A stretch of DNA of 64,000 nt from Salarias fasciatus (lineage: Eukaryota > Chordata > Actinopteri > Blenniiformes > Blenniidae): NCBI RefSeq assembly GCF_902148845.1, contig NC_043746.1:18619057-18683056 (forward strand), read 5' to 3'. A model generated the notes under the pieces. It ran no database searches. It saw nothing but the letters and a program-made list of their open reading frames with translations, and was not told the DNA's origin. Position 1 is the first letter of the stretch. Every line of letters begins with the position of its first letter. Position numbers and translations under genes: made by a program. Positions 36,512 to 50,804 of the stretch are shown piece after piece.

Positions 36512-39500
36512 GTCTGAGGGAAACAAAAGAGGGGAAACAAAAAATCATCCATCTGAATACACAGGAAATAACTCGAAATATAAACACTCGACAGGAAACA
36601 AAAACCTGAAGCGTTTAACTTGTCCTTTTTGTTACCTTCTGAGTCATTTTTTTTTACTTACTAGTGTTACATACCTAAGTGTTTCAAACATACTCAAAGA
36701 AAGCATACCACAGGTAAGGCTTGAAGAAGGACAGGTTAACATTTCACAGTCTGCTTTTTGACTGAAAAAATAAAACAGACAGACTTATCTTGTCACTAAT
36801 AAAGAAAGGCAGCAGTAGCAGAGAACCTGAACACAGTGCACTTCATCTTAAAAAAAAAAAATCTGAAAAATGTGTGGAATTTTAGTACTGTCAACAACAG
36901 GGGAATCTCTTTTAATGTACTATGCAACTGCTGTGAGTAAATGTTGCATTTTTTTAAATCATTTTTTTAAATCATTTTGACCAAATCTTTTTTTTTTTTT
37001 TTTAGATTTAAAAGAAAAATGGCTGGATAAAAAAAAAGTTAATCTGGAATCCAAGCAAAAACAGAGGCTCAATGTTGCTAAAATCAAGTAAGGACAGTAT
37101 GGAAGGCCTGGAAAGCAGCCGTTACTACACCATTACATCAGTCATTACTAAGCTTGAGATACAGGATTTTTTTTTTTACCTTGATTTCCATAAACAGAGG
37201 TGGAAAATGTACGACAAGCATAAAAATGTGGAGTGATCGTTAAGGTTTTGTCACAAATGTCAGTCACGGAGATATGGGAGACAACATGACAACTTAATTA
37301 AGGAATGGCTGGAAGAAATAATCATTGAAGAATCATTGAAAGGCTGTTCAGACAGACATCTATCATTAGCAATTCACTTTCCAGCACTGGTTGCAAATAT
37401 TATGATGCAATGAATTAAAATGACACAAGTGAGACATTTCCACAGCCTCATAGTATATTTTGGATCCAAAACTGGGAAGGTGATTGGGTTTTTGAGACCT
37501 ATGATGCTCGGGGGAGAGACAGCATGCAAAGAAATGCAAGCAAATGCTGGTCAACACAAACAAAAACGTTATCTCAGGAAACACGTTAGCTTATCGATTG
37601 TTTTACAGGCTTATCAATCAGATTAACTTTAAGACAACTGTGACATTAAACGGGATGATAAGTACATTATTGAGGTTTAACTTGATTTTAAAGTGATGTA
37701 ATGAACGTGTTACTGTTGTTATTGAAGTGCAAATACTGCTGTTAGCATGCTAACAAAGGTAGCTGAGCCTCTTTAATGAATGCAGCATCGCGGCCTATTT
37801 ATTAGCATCTCGTTAGCTTCGCGATGCACACAGAACAGCATTTAAAAAAGCCCTCCGATTTCGACCAAAAATATATAAGCAAGCGTATTTTACCTGCAGC
37901 CGTGATGCTGTTTGCCCAGACTGCACAGAACCTCAGCCCCCCGCTGTTTTATTGAACTTATGTGGCTTCTAACAAAAGCTAAGAGCGGACAGCCTCACCG
38001 CTTCCGCCCGGACTCTACGTAAAGCCGCCACGAGGGGCCGCGCTCGAGCGATAAACTCAAAGCTCATAACTGTGAGCAGTGTCAGACAAGCAGTTACAAA
38101 TCACATCACAAAAGCAAGACAGGTAAAAACCCGAGTGTGCCAGTGTTTACAGGAAGAAAACAATATTAATGCATCACTGCACATCCACACTTTATATATG
38201 TCACAGTTATGCCGTATTTTGTGAGAGAATTACACTTCCGTATTGAGCATACAAAACCGGAAGTGATGTAATAGAGGTAATTACTTTTTCCGAGGTAATT
38301 GCGAAAAAAAAGAGATAATTACAACCAATAAATAAGGACTCCAAAGTTTGTTTTGCCTCTGAATACGTTTAGAACAAAAATAAAATAAAATACAGTAGCT
38401 CTGAACAAAGTCAAATGCAAAAAAAAAAAAAATAATAATAATAATAATTTACCTATTCACAACTGCTTTCTATAGTTATTCGTGGTGGGTGGGTTTTCTA
38501 GCATGCAATTGCTCTCTAATGAACTTTTTTCTTCAGTGCATTAGATCAAAGTGGGGTGAAACTATGTCTGCTATCATGATCATGTCAGCTTGTATTATGA
38601 GATATACAGAAGACATTTTTATCCCTTGTTGTCATATTTCATGTTTATTTATCCTTCATTATATCAATCTTCTTCCAAAGGCCTTCAGTTATTTATGAAA
38701 ATGGCTATATAAATAAAATTGGATTGTTGGTTTTGACGGCTGCATAAGGTTATTCAGTTATACTGACAGTTCATCTAAATGTTTCTCCGTCATATGTAAG
38801 AGATGACATCTCAGTTTGCATAAACTTGCCCCAACTGACACTAAATTTAAGAGAACATTTATACTACCTGGTGAAGAATGATGGAGTGATCCCATATTCC
38901 TCTGTGACCCACGATGATGCACAGACAGTGGTTGCAGAACCAGTGAAGAAATTACTTCTTTCCCCTGAAACTTTAGAAAGTGCACTGGCTACAGCGCCAT
39001 CTCCATTTCTTACAGAAGTTTCCAGAACCTTGGAAGAAGATCAATGTAACAACATTATTGATGATACCATGGATACCATGGAAAAAGGTTTGACTATTAA
39101 CAAATGAACACCACAAATGGAAAGTTCAGTTAGAAAATGTACATTGCAAACATGAACATGAAGTATACTTTTTTAATAATTGCCCTGAAACTGTGGAGGA
39201 TTTATTTTGGCCCTGCCATTTTGCATTCTGGAGTCAAAGTTTCATTTTATTATCAAAGAATCAAGAAATTGATATGAAAAATAAAAACGACACGTTCTTA
39301 AAACTTTTGATTGATTATTACTGGCCAAATTTCATTTTCATCAATGTAGATCAGGAGGGAAGAAACTTTGCTGTGTGCTTTAAGACTTCTCACAGCACAT
39401 CCTTCTCATCAAAAGTCTTCCCATCCTTAATAGTTGCGCATAAATCAATTCTTCCCTTGCATTAGTTTTCCTTAAGGTATGCTGTGTAATGGCATATTTA

Positions 39501-39895
39501 GTTTGATTGTTTTGGTGTTTTTGTGTGCACCTCTTTTTTGCCCAAGTCACACTGAAAACAGTATAAGTTTTTTTCGTTTCTTATTCCTTTTTTATATACT
39601 TCATTACTCCCAGTGGGATTTAGTTTTTAATTTCAGTGGATCACCCAGATCGTCCAAAATTATTAGTAAACGTGAAAAACTGAGCAATGTATTTCTTGAA
39701 TAATCACGGGAATAATAATTTCCTGAATTTAAAAAATTTGGGCTTGCTCTCTTCCCACGTGCAAAAATAGGCGGAACGAATGTGTGACCTGGTATTGGGT
39801 GAGACCGGAGCTCATTTCAGGCGGAAGCTTCCTGTTGTTTAATGGTTTGTTTGCGTTCTGGAAAACGACTCTTTTTTCCGAGTTAAATCCTGAAA
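36512..39895. other. head-to-head region ZBTB33/NKAP
   Basis: It holds the ZBTB33 5' intron, its probable untranslated first exon (about 37894-37980) and GC-rich promoter to about 38060, then AT-rich spacer. A 93-codon plus-strand frame at 38826-39107 (HLYYLVKNDGVIPYSS...) has protein-like composition but no recognisable family, no clear splice context and AT-rich decayed flanks. I leave it uncalled. The NKAP promoter lies just left of 39896. Confidence 0.5.
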
Positions 39896-42887
<2,992 letters not shown>

Positions 42888-43574
42888 TAAAGTCTGATTG
42901 AATCTGGTGTCAGAGGGGTGTACAGTGTGTGTGTGGTATCTGTAAAGAAACATTGAACTGTACCGTATACTCAGTTTTAAAAGATATGTACTCTTGTAAT
43001 TGTAAATAAATACTCTGGAGCAGAATGCTAAAAAAAACAAAACAAATGCACTGTGAAGTTTGATTTTTATGACTGTATGCTCATTCAAGTCACCTCTTCT
43101 TTTGAGAACAGCCTTGGGATGGAAGCCAGTTTGTCAGTAAAAAGGCAGGAAAAAAAGGTCAGTGCTGAAGATTTCTGTGAGAATTCATGTCATTTTTGAA
43201 AGATGGTTGTATCCTGCCTGATATCTGAAAGACCATTGGTCTAAGACTGTTGTCATGATGGGCGTACTGAAATGTAACGTATTTTCATAATAAATATTTT
43301 TATGAAGTTTTTACAAAAATCATATATTACTACTTTAACCCTTTAAGGCGGGCCGGTAAACATCTCCAGATGCATTTATCAAATGGGCAGACGCATTTTG
43401 CAAATTCCACGGACACTATGTACCGTTTGAAAGTTTAAATTCTCATGGTCGTATTCACCTTATTCAGGCCCGCCCATTTCTCTAGGGGCGGGACTTCCGC
43501 TTTGTGTTTGCACTTCCGGTTAGCGACAACTGCAGTGTAAACAGACGAGAAAATAAGAGTGGGGAGAAACTAAA

Positions 43575-43793
43575 ATCTCTCTTAAAATCTCCAATGAAAC
43601 AAGTCTGCCTCATCCGAGGCTTTTAACAGAGTGGGAGGATGACATGCGGAAGTCGTCTTCAGTCATGTATGGTGATATCTTTAATGACTTTGTGCTATCG
43701 CTGGATGTGGATGGTTCAGCCATGAGGAACTACAAGAGCACAGAAGCTTACATATTTTTAAAAAATGTCAAACTGTTTTCACAAACCGCCTAA
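43575..43793 (+). mobile_element. coding fragment of an unclassified multicopy fish element
   Basis: An open stretch reads LPHPRLLTEWEDDMRKSSSV, then MYGDIFNDFVLSLDVDG and NYKSTEAYIFLKNV. The order YGDIxN..., K-S-x-E-A-Y and a following short hydrophobic run recalls the N-terminal region of multicopy, mobile-element-borne proteins in fish genomes. It is short and incomplete. GC-rich flanking sequence from about 43345 (CTTTAAGGCGGGCCGG) may be its 5' part. Family assignment is a guess. Confidence 0.35.
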
Positions 43794-44275
43794 ATAGAAA
43801 TATTCTGCATATGCTCCTCTACCTTCATGAATATTTCCAAGAGATTTTAATGTACCAATATTTAATAAAAATTCGTGGAAATAGTACGTCATCTCCATTC
43901 ACTATAATGTTAATATGGAAAAATAAATTTTTTAAAAAAAGTCCAATTGTTTTCACAAACCGCCTAAATTGAAATATTCTGCATATGCTCCTCTACCTTC
44001 ATGAATATTTCCAAGAGATTTTAATGTACCAATATTTAATAAAAATTCATGGAAATATTACATCATCTCCATTCACTATAATGTTGATATAAAAAAAATC
44101 TTTTTTTTTTTTTAAAAGTCACATTGTTTTCACAAACCAACTCAATAGAAATGTTCTGCATAAAGCCCTCTACCTTCATCAATATTCCCAAGAGATTTTA
44201 CTGTACCAATAGTTGACCAAAAAACAACAGAAATATTAAATATTCTCCATTCACTATAATGCAATTATGGAAAAA
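43766..44275. repeat. three tandem copies of a 175-bp AT-rich unit
   Basis: The block starting TGTTTTCACAAACC recurs at 43774, 43949 and 44125, a period of 175-176 bases. Each copy carries TCTACCTTCAT, CAAGAGATTTTA, TGTACCAATA and CTCCATTCACTATAATG. Copies 1 and 2 are close; copy 3 is more diverged. Confidence 0.92.
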
Positions 44276-44661
44276 ATAACACACCTCACACCCACACCTT
44301 CCTTGAGCAACATGAGAATTGTTTTCATTTGCTTTTAACACCATTCATCCCTCCGTGCCCTGCCTGAAAGATTAACTTATCAAGCAAGCAGGTTGACCCA
44401 CCCCTCATGCCCTGGATCACGGATCACCTCTGATTGGGGTCTTTGACATCAGATACAGTACAGGTACGAGCAGCACTCGGTGCCAAAGAGGACAACGCTG
44501 GCCGAGAACCTCTTCACCCTGTGCGCTGCAGATGTCATGCACAACACCGAACTGAAATGAATAGTGGGCAGACACTTCAACACTGGTAGGAGATCATGAA
44601 CCTTATTCTTAGTTGTGATGAATAAAGTTCAGTGGTTAGTTTATATGCTGTCCCTGAGCTG

Positions 44662-45658
44662 CAGACGTGTCACTAGCGTATCGCAAGGTATGCAGTTGCA
44701 TGGGGCCACATTGACGTCGAGGGGCACTCCCAGGTAGGGCCCCGAGCTGAAGGGGGCCACGAGGAACGGCTGATATCAGTCAGTTTCAATGACAAATTAA
44801 AGGCGCTACACTAGACGCTGCAACGACAACATGTCGAAAATCTCCCGCATGGGGCCCTTTCCGAATACTCACCGGTTAATTGCTGGTAGGAGGGCCCCGA
44901 CAGACGGCGGATATCAGCGACACAACTTGAAATCCCCCGTATAATTTACACTGACACGTCGGGAACCTACCTAATGTGCCCACAACTGCATTTGCACTTC
45001 ATGCCACTAGGTGTGCTGTTTGCATGTTCAACCTTATTTTACACAGACACCACAGAAGAAGAAGGGCCCCTGAAGTGCAGGCTCTCTGCATGTTGTGAGA
45101 AAAAGCTGGCAGGACGTGGTGATATGTTCAATGATGCGATGCAGCGTTTTTTCAGTAAAAAGAAGAACTGAACGATCGTTTCCGCACATTTTATTTACTT
45201 AGTAGCAGTTAAGCTGTATCACAAGTAGTTCCTGTACTCAAGAGATCAAGATTCTCACTGGCAGACCCTGGCTCAGCCTCATGCCGCCCGGACCCTGATA
45301 GAGGAATTTGCAGAGAGAAAAGCCAGGAAGGTGCAACTGTAAGGTAAGCAGAGGCAGGCAGAGCTGTTGTGTATTTAAATGATCAAGAGCTTTTAATCTG
45401 TTGTTCTGGTGCGCCGTCACCACATTGTGTTAGGAAGCTGAGCTGTAATGCTCATCCTCTTTTCTTTTTTCTTCTCTTTTTTTTCCACACAAGACCATTT
45501 CTAATGACTGACAGATATTTGACTTTTATGGGCGTTTTTTTTTTTACCTTCATCTGAGAGTGGTTTTTTTTTTTGTCTGAAAAATGTATAATTTCTGGCA
45601 TTGGGGGCACATATAAGAATTCTGCATGAGGGCCCAGTGCTAGGTAAATACGCCACTG
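44662..45658. mobile_element. hAT-type DNA transposon remnant, about 997 bp, with 8-bp target duplication
   Basis: The element starts CAGACGTGTCACTAGCGTA and ends TAAATACGCCACTG, whose complement is CAGTGGCGTATTTA, the usual CAGTGGCGTA hAT end. It is flanked on both sides by the identical 8-mer CTGAGCTG (44654-44661 and 45659-45666), the hAT target-duplication length. Inside, GGGGCC-rich blocks near each end recall non-autonomous ZMYM-like hAT copies. A short frame near 45060-45170 ends MQRFFSKKKN. No complete transposase is present. Confidence 0.8.
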
Positions 45659-45884
45659 CTGAGCTGTAAATCCTGTTAACATGTAGCTGATATTTTGATT
45701 TCATTATGAAGTTCAACATTCTTCTTATTAACGTTCTTATTAAAAACTTGACAATCGCCAACTTTTTCTCTTTTTCAGGTTTTATTGAAATTTCTTGAGG
45801 TATTTTCAACTTTTTCTGTATTTTTCAGCTTTTTTGCACTTTTTTCCCTATCAAATTGCAGATCATTTTTAAGATACTTCTGTT

Positions 45885-46015
45885 TACATTTAAAGCCATC
45901 CACAATCTTGCTACCCCGCCCCTTCCACCCTGCATCCTTGACATTGATTCTCTTTCTCAGTTTAAAACCAGCCTCAAAACTCATCTGTTTCAATCTGCCT
46001 ATCTTCTGTAATTTC
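45885..46015 (+). mobile_element. L2/Rex-type LINE 3' coding fragment
   Basis: TTTAAAGCCATCCACAATCT, then CTCAGTTTAAAACCAGCCTC and AAAACTCATCTGTTTCAATC match the end of fish L2/Rex reverse-transcriptase ORFs (FKAIHNL ... FKTSLKTHLF). It is decayed and truncated, and sits in T-rich sequence. Confidence 0.65.
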
Positions 46016-46433
46016 ACTCTTTTTTTTCACTGTATACACTTCCTTCAACTCGTTCAGCCTAATGGGGCTTTTCTTCAACCTTTGTCCACTTTTTTTTTTG
46101 TAGCTTTTTTTCAACTTTTGTTCTTTAACTTTTTCTGCATTACTGGTGAGCATTTTCAGCTCAGCATTCTCACTTGCATTTTCTTCAGGAAATGGTAATT
46201 TTTGTAGTTATTCTACTTTTGCAACTTTTTTGAGGTCCCCCTCCCAAACTTTTAAGGGTAACTTTTTAGCTGTTTTGAACTTCTTATCCTTTTGTTTAAC
46301 TTTTGAAGCTTTCTGCCTTCTTTCAGATCAGACCCATTGCCAGACATCAGTCTCAAGGGGAACACAACTCTGTCCCCCCAACCCCAAAGACATGAGCTGA
46401 AAGCTCACACAAACATGCAAACCTCACTCCGTC

Positions 46434-47270
46434 TTACACAGCCGCATTACATATGCACTTTTTCTTGATCCAGGAAATGATGCGGCGGAAGCAGTTCTTC
46501 TTCTTCTTCTTCTTTTTCTTTTTCTTCTTCTTCTTCACCTTTTCAGTTGCCATCTCCTCGTCCTTCAGGGAATCAATGTTGCTGGTGGGCTGAATACAGT
46601 CAGAGGACTCCACGGAACAGGCGGTAACCGTAGGAGCCTTGGACTGATGGACACACTCCAGAGGGTCACAACTTTCTGAAGACTCAGAACAGTCATTTTG
46701 TGTGGGAGGTGTCGGACTGTCTGGCCTGAAGACAGAAACGTAGAGAGTTAATGGGAGGCTGATACTGCACAGAGCTGATCTTCTGTCTGACGTTGATCTA
46801 GAAATGTCTCCACAATGTTCTAGATGATTATCATACCTTGGACCAATGTCTTGAGCTGTCAACTCTCCTGAAGGTACTGCTGGACTTTGTAGATGCACAA
46901 CTGGCTGGACACTGTTGAACCAAAACACAGTTCATCACATACATTACAACCAATTCCAGACCATTGTTCTGTTCTAAATAGTTCTGCCATACAGAAGATG
47001 TAGTTTTGAAGACCAGCACAGAACTCAGCCTCACCCTCTCTTATCAAAAATGGAATGAGGTTTGTTCCACTGACTTTTTGGAGCTTAGGATAAATACAAT
47101 CTGCAAATATCTTACCTTAGACTGTTTTCAGCAAAGCTCCTAGTTATAAAAGGATGGTTGAGGATCCCTTCAGGAGTGATCCTCTCCTCGGCGTCCCAGT
47201 GGAGCATGGCCTTCATCAGAGCAATTCACTCCTTCAGTTCCTCCGGGTCCTTGTCTATGTCAGGGCGTTT
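46434..47270 (-). pseudogene. HIPK-like protein kinase C-terminal fragment, broken
   Basis: Three minus-strand exons with good splice sites and matching phases: 47116-47270, 46837-46911 and 46434-46735. The first codes KRPDIDKDPEELKE, then after an in-frame TGA, IALMKAMLHWDAEERITPEG and ILNHPFITRS, the end of a kinase domain of the homeodomain-interacting protein kinase type. TGA replaces what is usually a cysteine or similar residue. The later exons code a Ser/Pro/Thr-rich linker, then about 13 lysines and CFRRIISWIKKKCICNAAV. The catalytic part of the kinase (P-loop, HRD, DFG) is not seen in the window. It is a partial gene copy or pseudogene, unless TGA is an individual variant. Confidence 0.7.
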
Positions 47271-47731
47271 CTGTCATGGAGAACAATACAACATTAAAAG
47301 TTAAGTCACCGTCGCATATTGTCAAATCATGGAGAAAATTAAACAAAGTGCCTGCTGGTTTTTACAGACATACCATCATCATCTCATTCAGGGACTTGAA
47401 TTTAAATAATGTTTGATTCTCATGGTTGTATTGTAATGTAATTAATTAATTGTAATGAACAAACAGAACAACAGAGGAAGAAATAAACTGTAACGTTCAC
47501 TAAAAATGCTGAGCAGTGACAATATAATCATAATTCTGAAAGAAAATGAAGTCTGCCAATCCAGAAAACTAGTAGAAGCAGAAATGAAACGAGGGAGGCG
47601 TTCACTGAATCAGTGTATGATTATTATAGGTACATTTCTAATAACAGTGAGTGACATTAATGAACAGAGTGTTGCTGAGTAGAAATCAACTATCATTGAC
47701 TTAACAGCTGCATTTGTTCAGTTCTACTGAC

Positions 47732-48247
47732 CTTTGTAGCTTTGGCTTGTTTTCTGCATTTCAGTAGAATAACTGTAATGACCAGGATCAACACCAACAG
47801 CCCGACCACGCCCCCAACGATGAAGATGAAGGGTTGATCACGGACTGGACCCATCATCAGGTGAAGAATGATTAATCAAAGTAAAATAAGTGTTTCATGA
47901 AGTAAAGTTGATTCTTTAAACTCATCTTAAGTTACCATTTATGATTGAACATGGAGTGTGTGTTACTGTACCTGAGGACACAGCGGAGTAGTGATCCTGG
48001 ATCTTCACACCTGTTCCATCAACATACTGGCAGGTGTATCTTCTGCTGTGTTCAGTCTGGTTCTTCACAGTCAGATAAGAAACACAGTTTGTCTGTCCTC
48101 CATACCTGAAACCATCACCTTCACCAACCGTCTCATCCACCCAGCGGAGACTCCTGGGTTCACACTCTCCTTCTAATTTGAACAGGGAGCAACTTAATGT
48201 CACGTCTCCGTCTCCGTTTTGATCTGTGTCTGTAGGTGACGGTGAAA
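47732..48247 (-). pseudogene. Ig-domain plus transmembrane fragment of a fish immune-type receptor
   Basis: Two minus-strand exons in matching phase. 47972-48247 codes a V/C-like Ig domain with DVTLSCSLF, LRWVDETVGEG, NCVSYLTVKNQ and RRYTCQYVDG (paired cysteines and tryptophan present). 47732-47844 codes VRDQPFIFIVGGVVGLLVLI continuing to VIVILLKCRKQAKATK, a membrane span with a short basic tail. This pattern is common in multicopy Ig-TM proteins of teleosts. No signal-peptide exon or first Ig exon was found upstream before the LINE fragment, so the gene looks incomplete. The membrane exon ends in phase 0, as does the kinase-like exon at 47270, so the two could be spliced in frame. Confidence 0.65.
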
Positions 48248-48589
48248 CTAGAAGATAACAAATAATATCTGTTAACCTGTTACATTTTCAAAACGGACTC
48301 TTCCTGATTTAGCTCCTATGTCCACACATATTTTTAGAATAGTTATAAGGTGTGCTCATAAGACCCCCCCCCCCTTCCTCCCAACTCCATTTCAATATGT
48401 ACTTTTTCCAGAAGTATCACTAGTTCTATAAAAGAGTAAAATTACTTATAACCTTTACAGTGTGTCTGAGGCTTTCGAAAAAATTAAGAGCATGTGTCTT
48501 ACTGTTCAGTGTTTCAGTACTTTTTGACAACTTGCTGTTCTCTCACAAGGAACTTAACAGAAAAGTTCCTGGTTCATTTAGAATTGCCA

Positions 48590-49740
48590 TTTAAACAGTC
48601 CTCCTCAGCATCTTCTTGTTCTTAGTGCTCCAGCGAGGGTCAGGGTATCCCGTCCCAGTGCGCTGAACCAGGTTTTCCCAGTGCTGACGATCTTGCGCCA
48701 GCTGTTCTGCATCCTCCACAGCAACTCCGTGTTGTTGGAGGTCGCCCTCAACGCCGTCGAGCCATCGGGTCCGGGGCTTCCCTCGTGGTCGTCTCCAGTC
48801 TGCGGCCTTTGTGTCAAACTGGAGAATGGCTCGTGTCGGATGTTCTGGGGGTAGACGAAGGACATGGCGAGCCAGCGGGTGCAGCGTTGTGTGACCAAGG
48901 AAGATGCTCGGGGCTGGCCCTGTGCAGGCTCTGAGCACTTCATTGGAAACTCGCTGGGGCCACCTGATGTTCTCGATGGTTCTAAGAGCCCTGCTATCAA
49001 AGCCATCGATTCTTGTGGCCAGGGTGTCGTTCAGGGGAGCTTCGTCTTGCGCGAGATGGTCTGGTGCCGCCAGAGTGGTTTCCAGAGGGACTGCAGAGCA
49101 GATGCTGCCAGATGCTCGTCTGCGATCATCAATCTCTGGTTTTAGGTCCTCGCTGTCTGTCGCCATGGACCCCAGATACACAAAGATCTTGACAGGCTCT
49201 ACAATGTCGCTCCCAATTTGCATGGGAGGTGGATCTGGTCCATCATACATGAACTTGGTTTTAGTCCAGCTCACTTGGAGGCCGATCTGTGCCGCCTCCT
49301 CACTGTAAATGCCCAGAGCATCTCTCAGCTGACTGTAGGTTGTGCTGAGCAGGATGGTATCGTCAGCGTATTCCAGGTCCGTCAGGTGGTACTTGAAGGA
49401 CACTCCGGGGACGAGCTCGCAGACCTTGGACATCAGATGGTCGATGACGCAGTTAAAAATTTCAGGAGCAGCCACACAGCCCTGGCGAACGCCACTGGAG
49501 ATGGTAAACCAGTTGGATTCAATGACGTTAATACAGACACAGCTCTCTGCGTTGCTGTAGAGCAGCTTGAACAGAGCGATAATCTTGGGTGGTGCTTCGA
49601 GGGTTTGGAGGATGTTTCACAGTGAGGAGTGACAGACTGTGTCAAAGGCAGCCTTCAGATCAATGAATCCAATATACAGATGGCGATCTTTATGGAATTC
49701 ACGGGTCTCCTCCTCAGCATGCTGTTCACATTTTAGCATC
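48590..49740 (-). mobile_element. 5'-truncated LINE, reverse transcriptase and C-terminal part
   Basis: A minus-strand reading codes the back half of a non-LTR reverse transcriptase: FIDLKAAFDTV near 49660, GVRQGCVAAPEIFN near 49480, and the catalytic box LEYADDTILLS near 49370. Then come WTKTKFM, FVYLGSMATDSED and the zinc-knuckle-free tail RRPRGKPRTRWLDGV. The longest open part (48591-49475) is 294 codons. An in-frame stop just after FDTVCHSSL breaks the upstream part. The endonuclease and first ORF are missing. The style suggests an RTE/I-like group, not settled. Confidence 0.85.
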
Positions 49741-50197
49741 ATGAGACCAAACTCACAACAGTTTCTAATTGGGCATCACTCAAAACAGCTGATCCATTGA
49801 TTGAATGAGACAACCGGGACCCAGTGGGTGCAAGCAGTTTACTTAACCCCGGGCTCCTACCATGTGGAACCGGCTCCCAGTTCTGCTTCACTTCTCTTCT
49901 TTCTTTCATGTAATGTTTCATAACTATGTGTCATTGGCCATTATTTCTCTTGTAGTCTATGTACTCTGTTTATAAATGAAATGTATGTTGAAGTGTGTCA
50001 GTGTCATCAGCTGGTTGAGTCAGAGACACAGAGAGGTCGCTGTGAAATGTAACACGAGAGGCCTGACAAGTTTTCCACCTTAAAGGTTTTAATCAACAGC
50101 TTGATTAAAAGATTGAAAAAAACAAAACAAAGTGAATGTTACATATAATCTTTCAATGTACAGAGGAATCTTCTTCTCCTGGGTGTCGTCGTTCTCA
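49741..50197. other. spacer and probable NDUFA1 3' untranslated region
   Basis: About 460 bases between the LINE fragment and the NDUFA1 stop codon. TTTAAT at 50088-50093 could be the minus-strand ATTAAA poly(A) signal of NDUFA1. I see nothing coding. Confidence 0.4.
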
Positions 50198-50804
50198 TCA
50201 GTTGATGTTCTCAAGTCCCTGATGAAGAAAAAAATTACATTAAACATGCGATGCAGTTTTTACCAAAGTCAGCAGCAGGTGACTGATCTGGTCCATTATA
50301 GCGAATCAAAACTGAACTCCACTTTATTTATTGTGTTGTCCCCATTTTATTATTCTTTTACCAGCTGTGAACGAAAGCAGGGAAACATGCTGTAGCAGTA
50401 CGGCATGTGGCGCTTTGCCGTAGATTTGACATAAACGCACATCTGCACACCTTTACCTGTGTACTCTCAGGGTTTGTTATGGTAACACAAGCAGCCTCAC
50501 CTTGATGTCAAAGCTGTTTCCTGTTCCTGCGACCCTCCTGTCCCTCTCTATCAGGTACCACTGCCACGGGGCTCTGGCCACTCTCTTCTCCTGCAGGCAA
50601 ACACACAATATCAAGAAAATGTAATCGAACTTGAAACCGTTAGGTCGATGTTAAAAAAAAAAAAAAGAACAAAAAGAAAGTTATCTATGTGGGAGTCCTC
50701 ACCTTCCCTCCGTTCATGTATTTCTGGATCACCGTGGTGGCGAATCCCGGCATCATCAAACACACCGACATGAGGCCCAAACCGGGCAGGATTTCATACC
50801 ACAT
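50198..50804 (-). CDS. ndufa1: NADH:ubiquinone oxidoreductase subunit A1 (MWFE)
   Basis: Small accessory subunit of mitochondrial complex I, needed for assembly of the membrane arm; single membrane helix at its N-terminus. Three exons on the minus strand: 50703-50804, 50501-50590 and 50198-50218; all phase 0. The 70-residue product starts [20 protein letters not shown], has the conserved [15 protein letters not shown] and [11 protein letters not shown], and ends KGLENIN (human KGLENID). Length equals human. The last coding exon is only 21 bases (GLENIN plus stop). It runs head-to-head with UPF3B across 686 bases. Confidence 0.97.

Noticed and set aside
36512-36526. Upstream in-frame ATG for ZBTB33 (MFPSD extension)
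   Set aside because: It lies left of the CCCTCAG acceptor, inside the intron; human also starts just before KLISATD.
46494-46540. Lysine run in the HIPK-like tail as mere microsatellite
   Set aside because: Kept as coding because it lies between frame-consistent exon parts with a non-repetitive end, though it is repeat-like.
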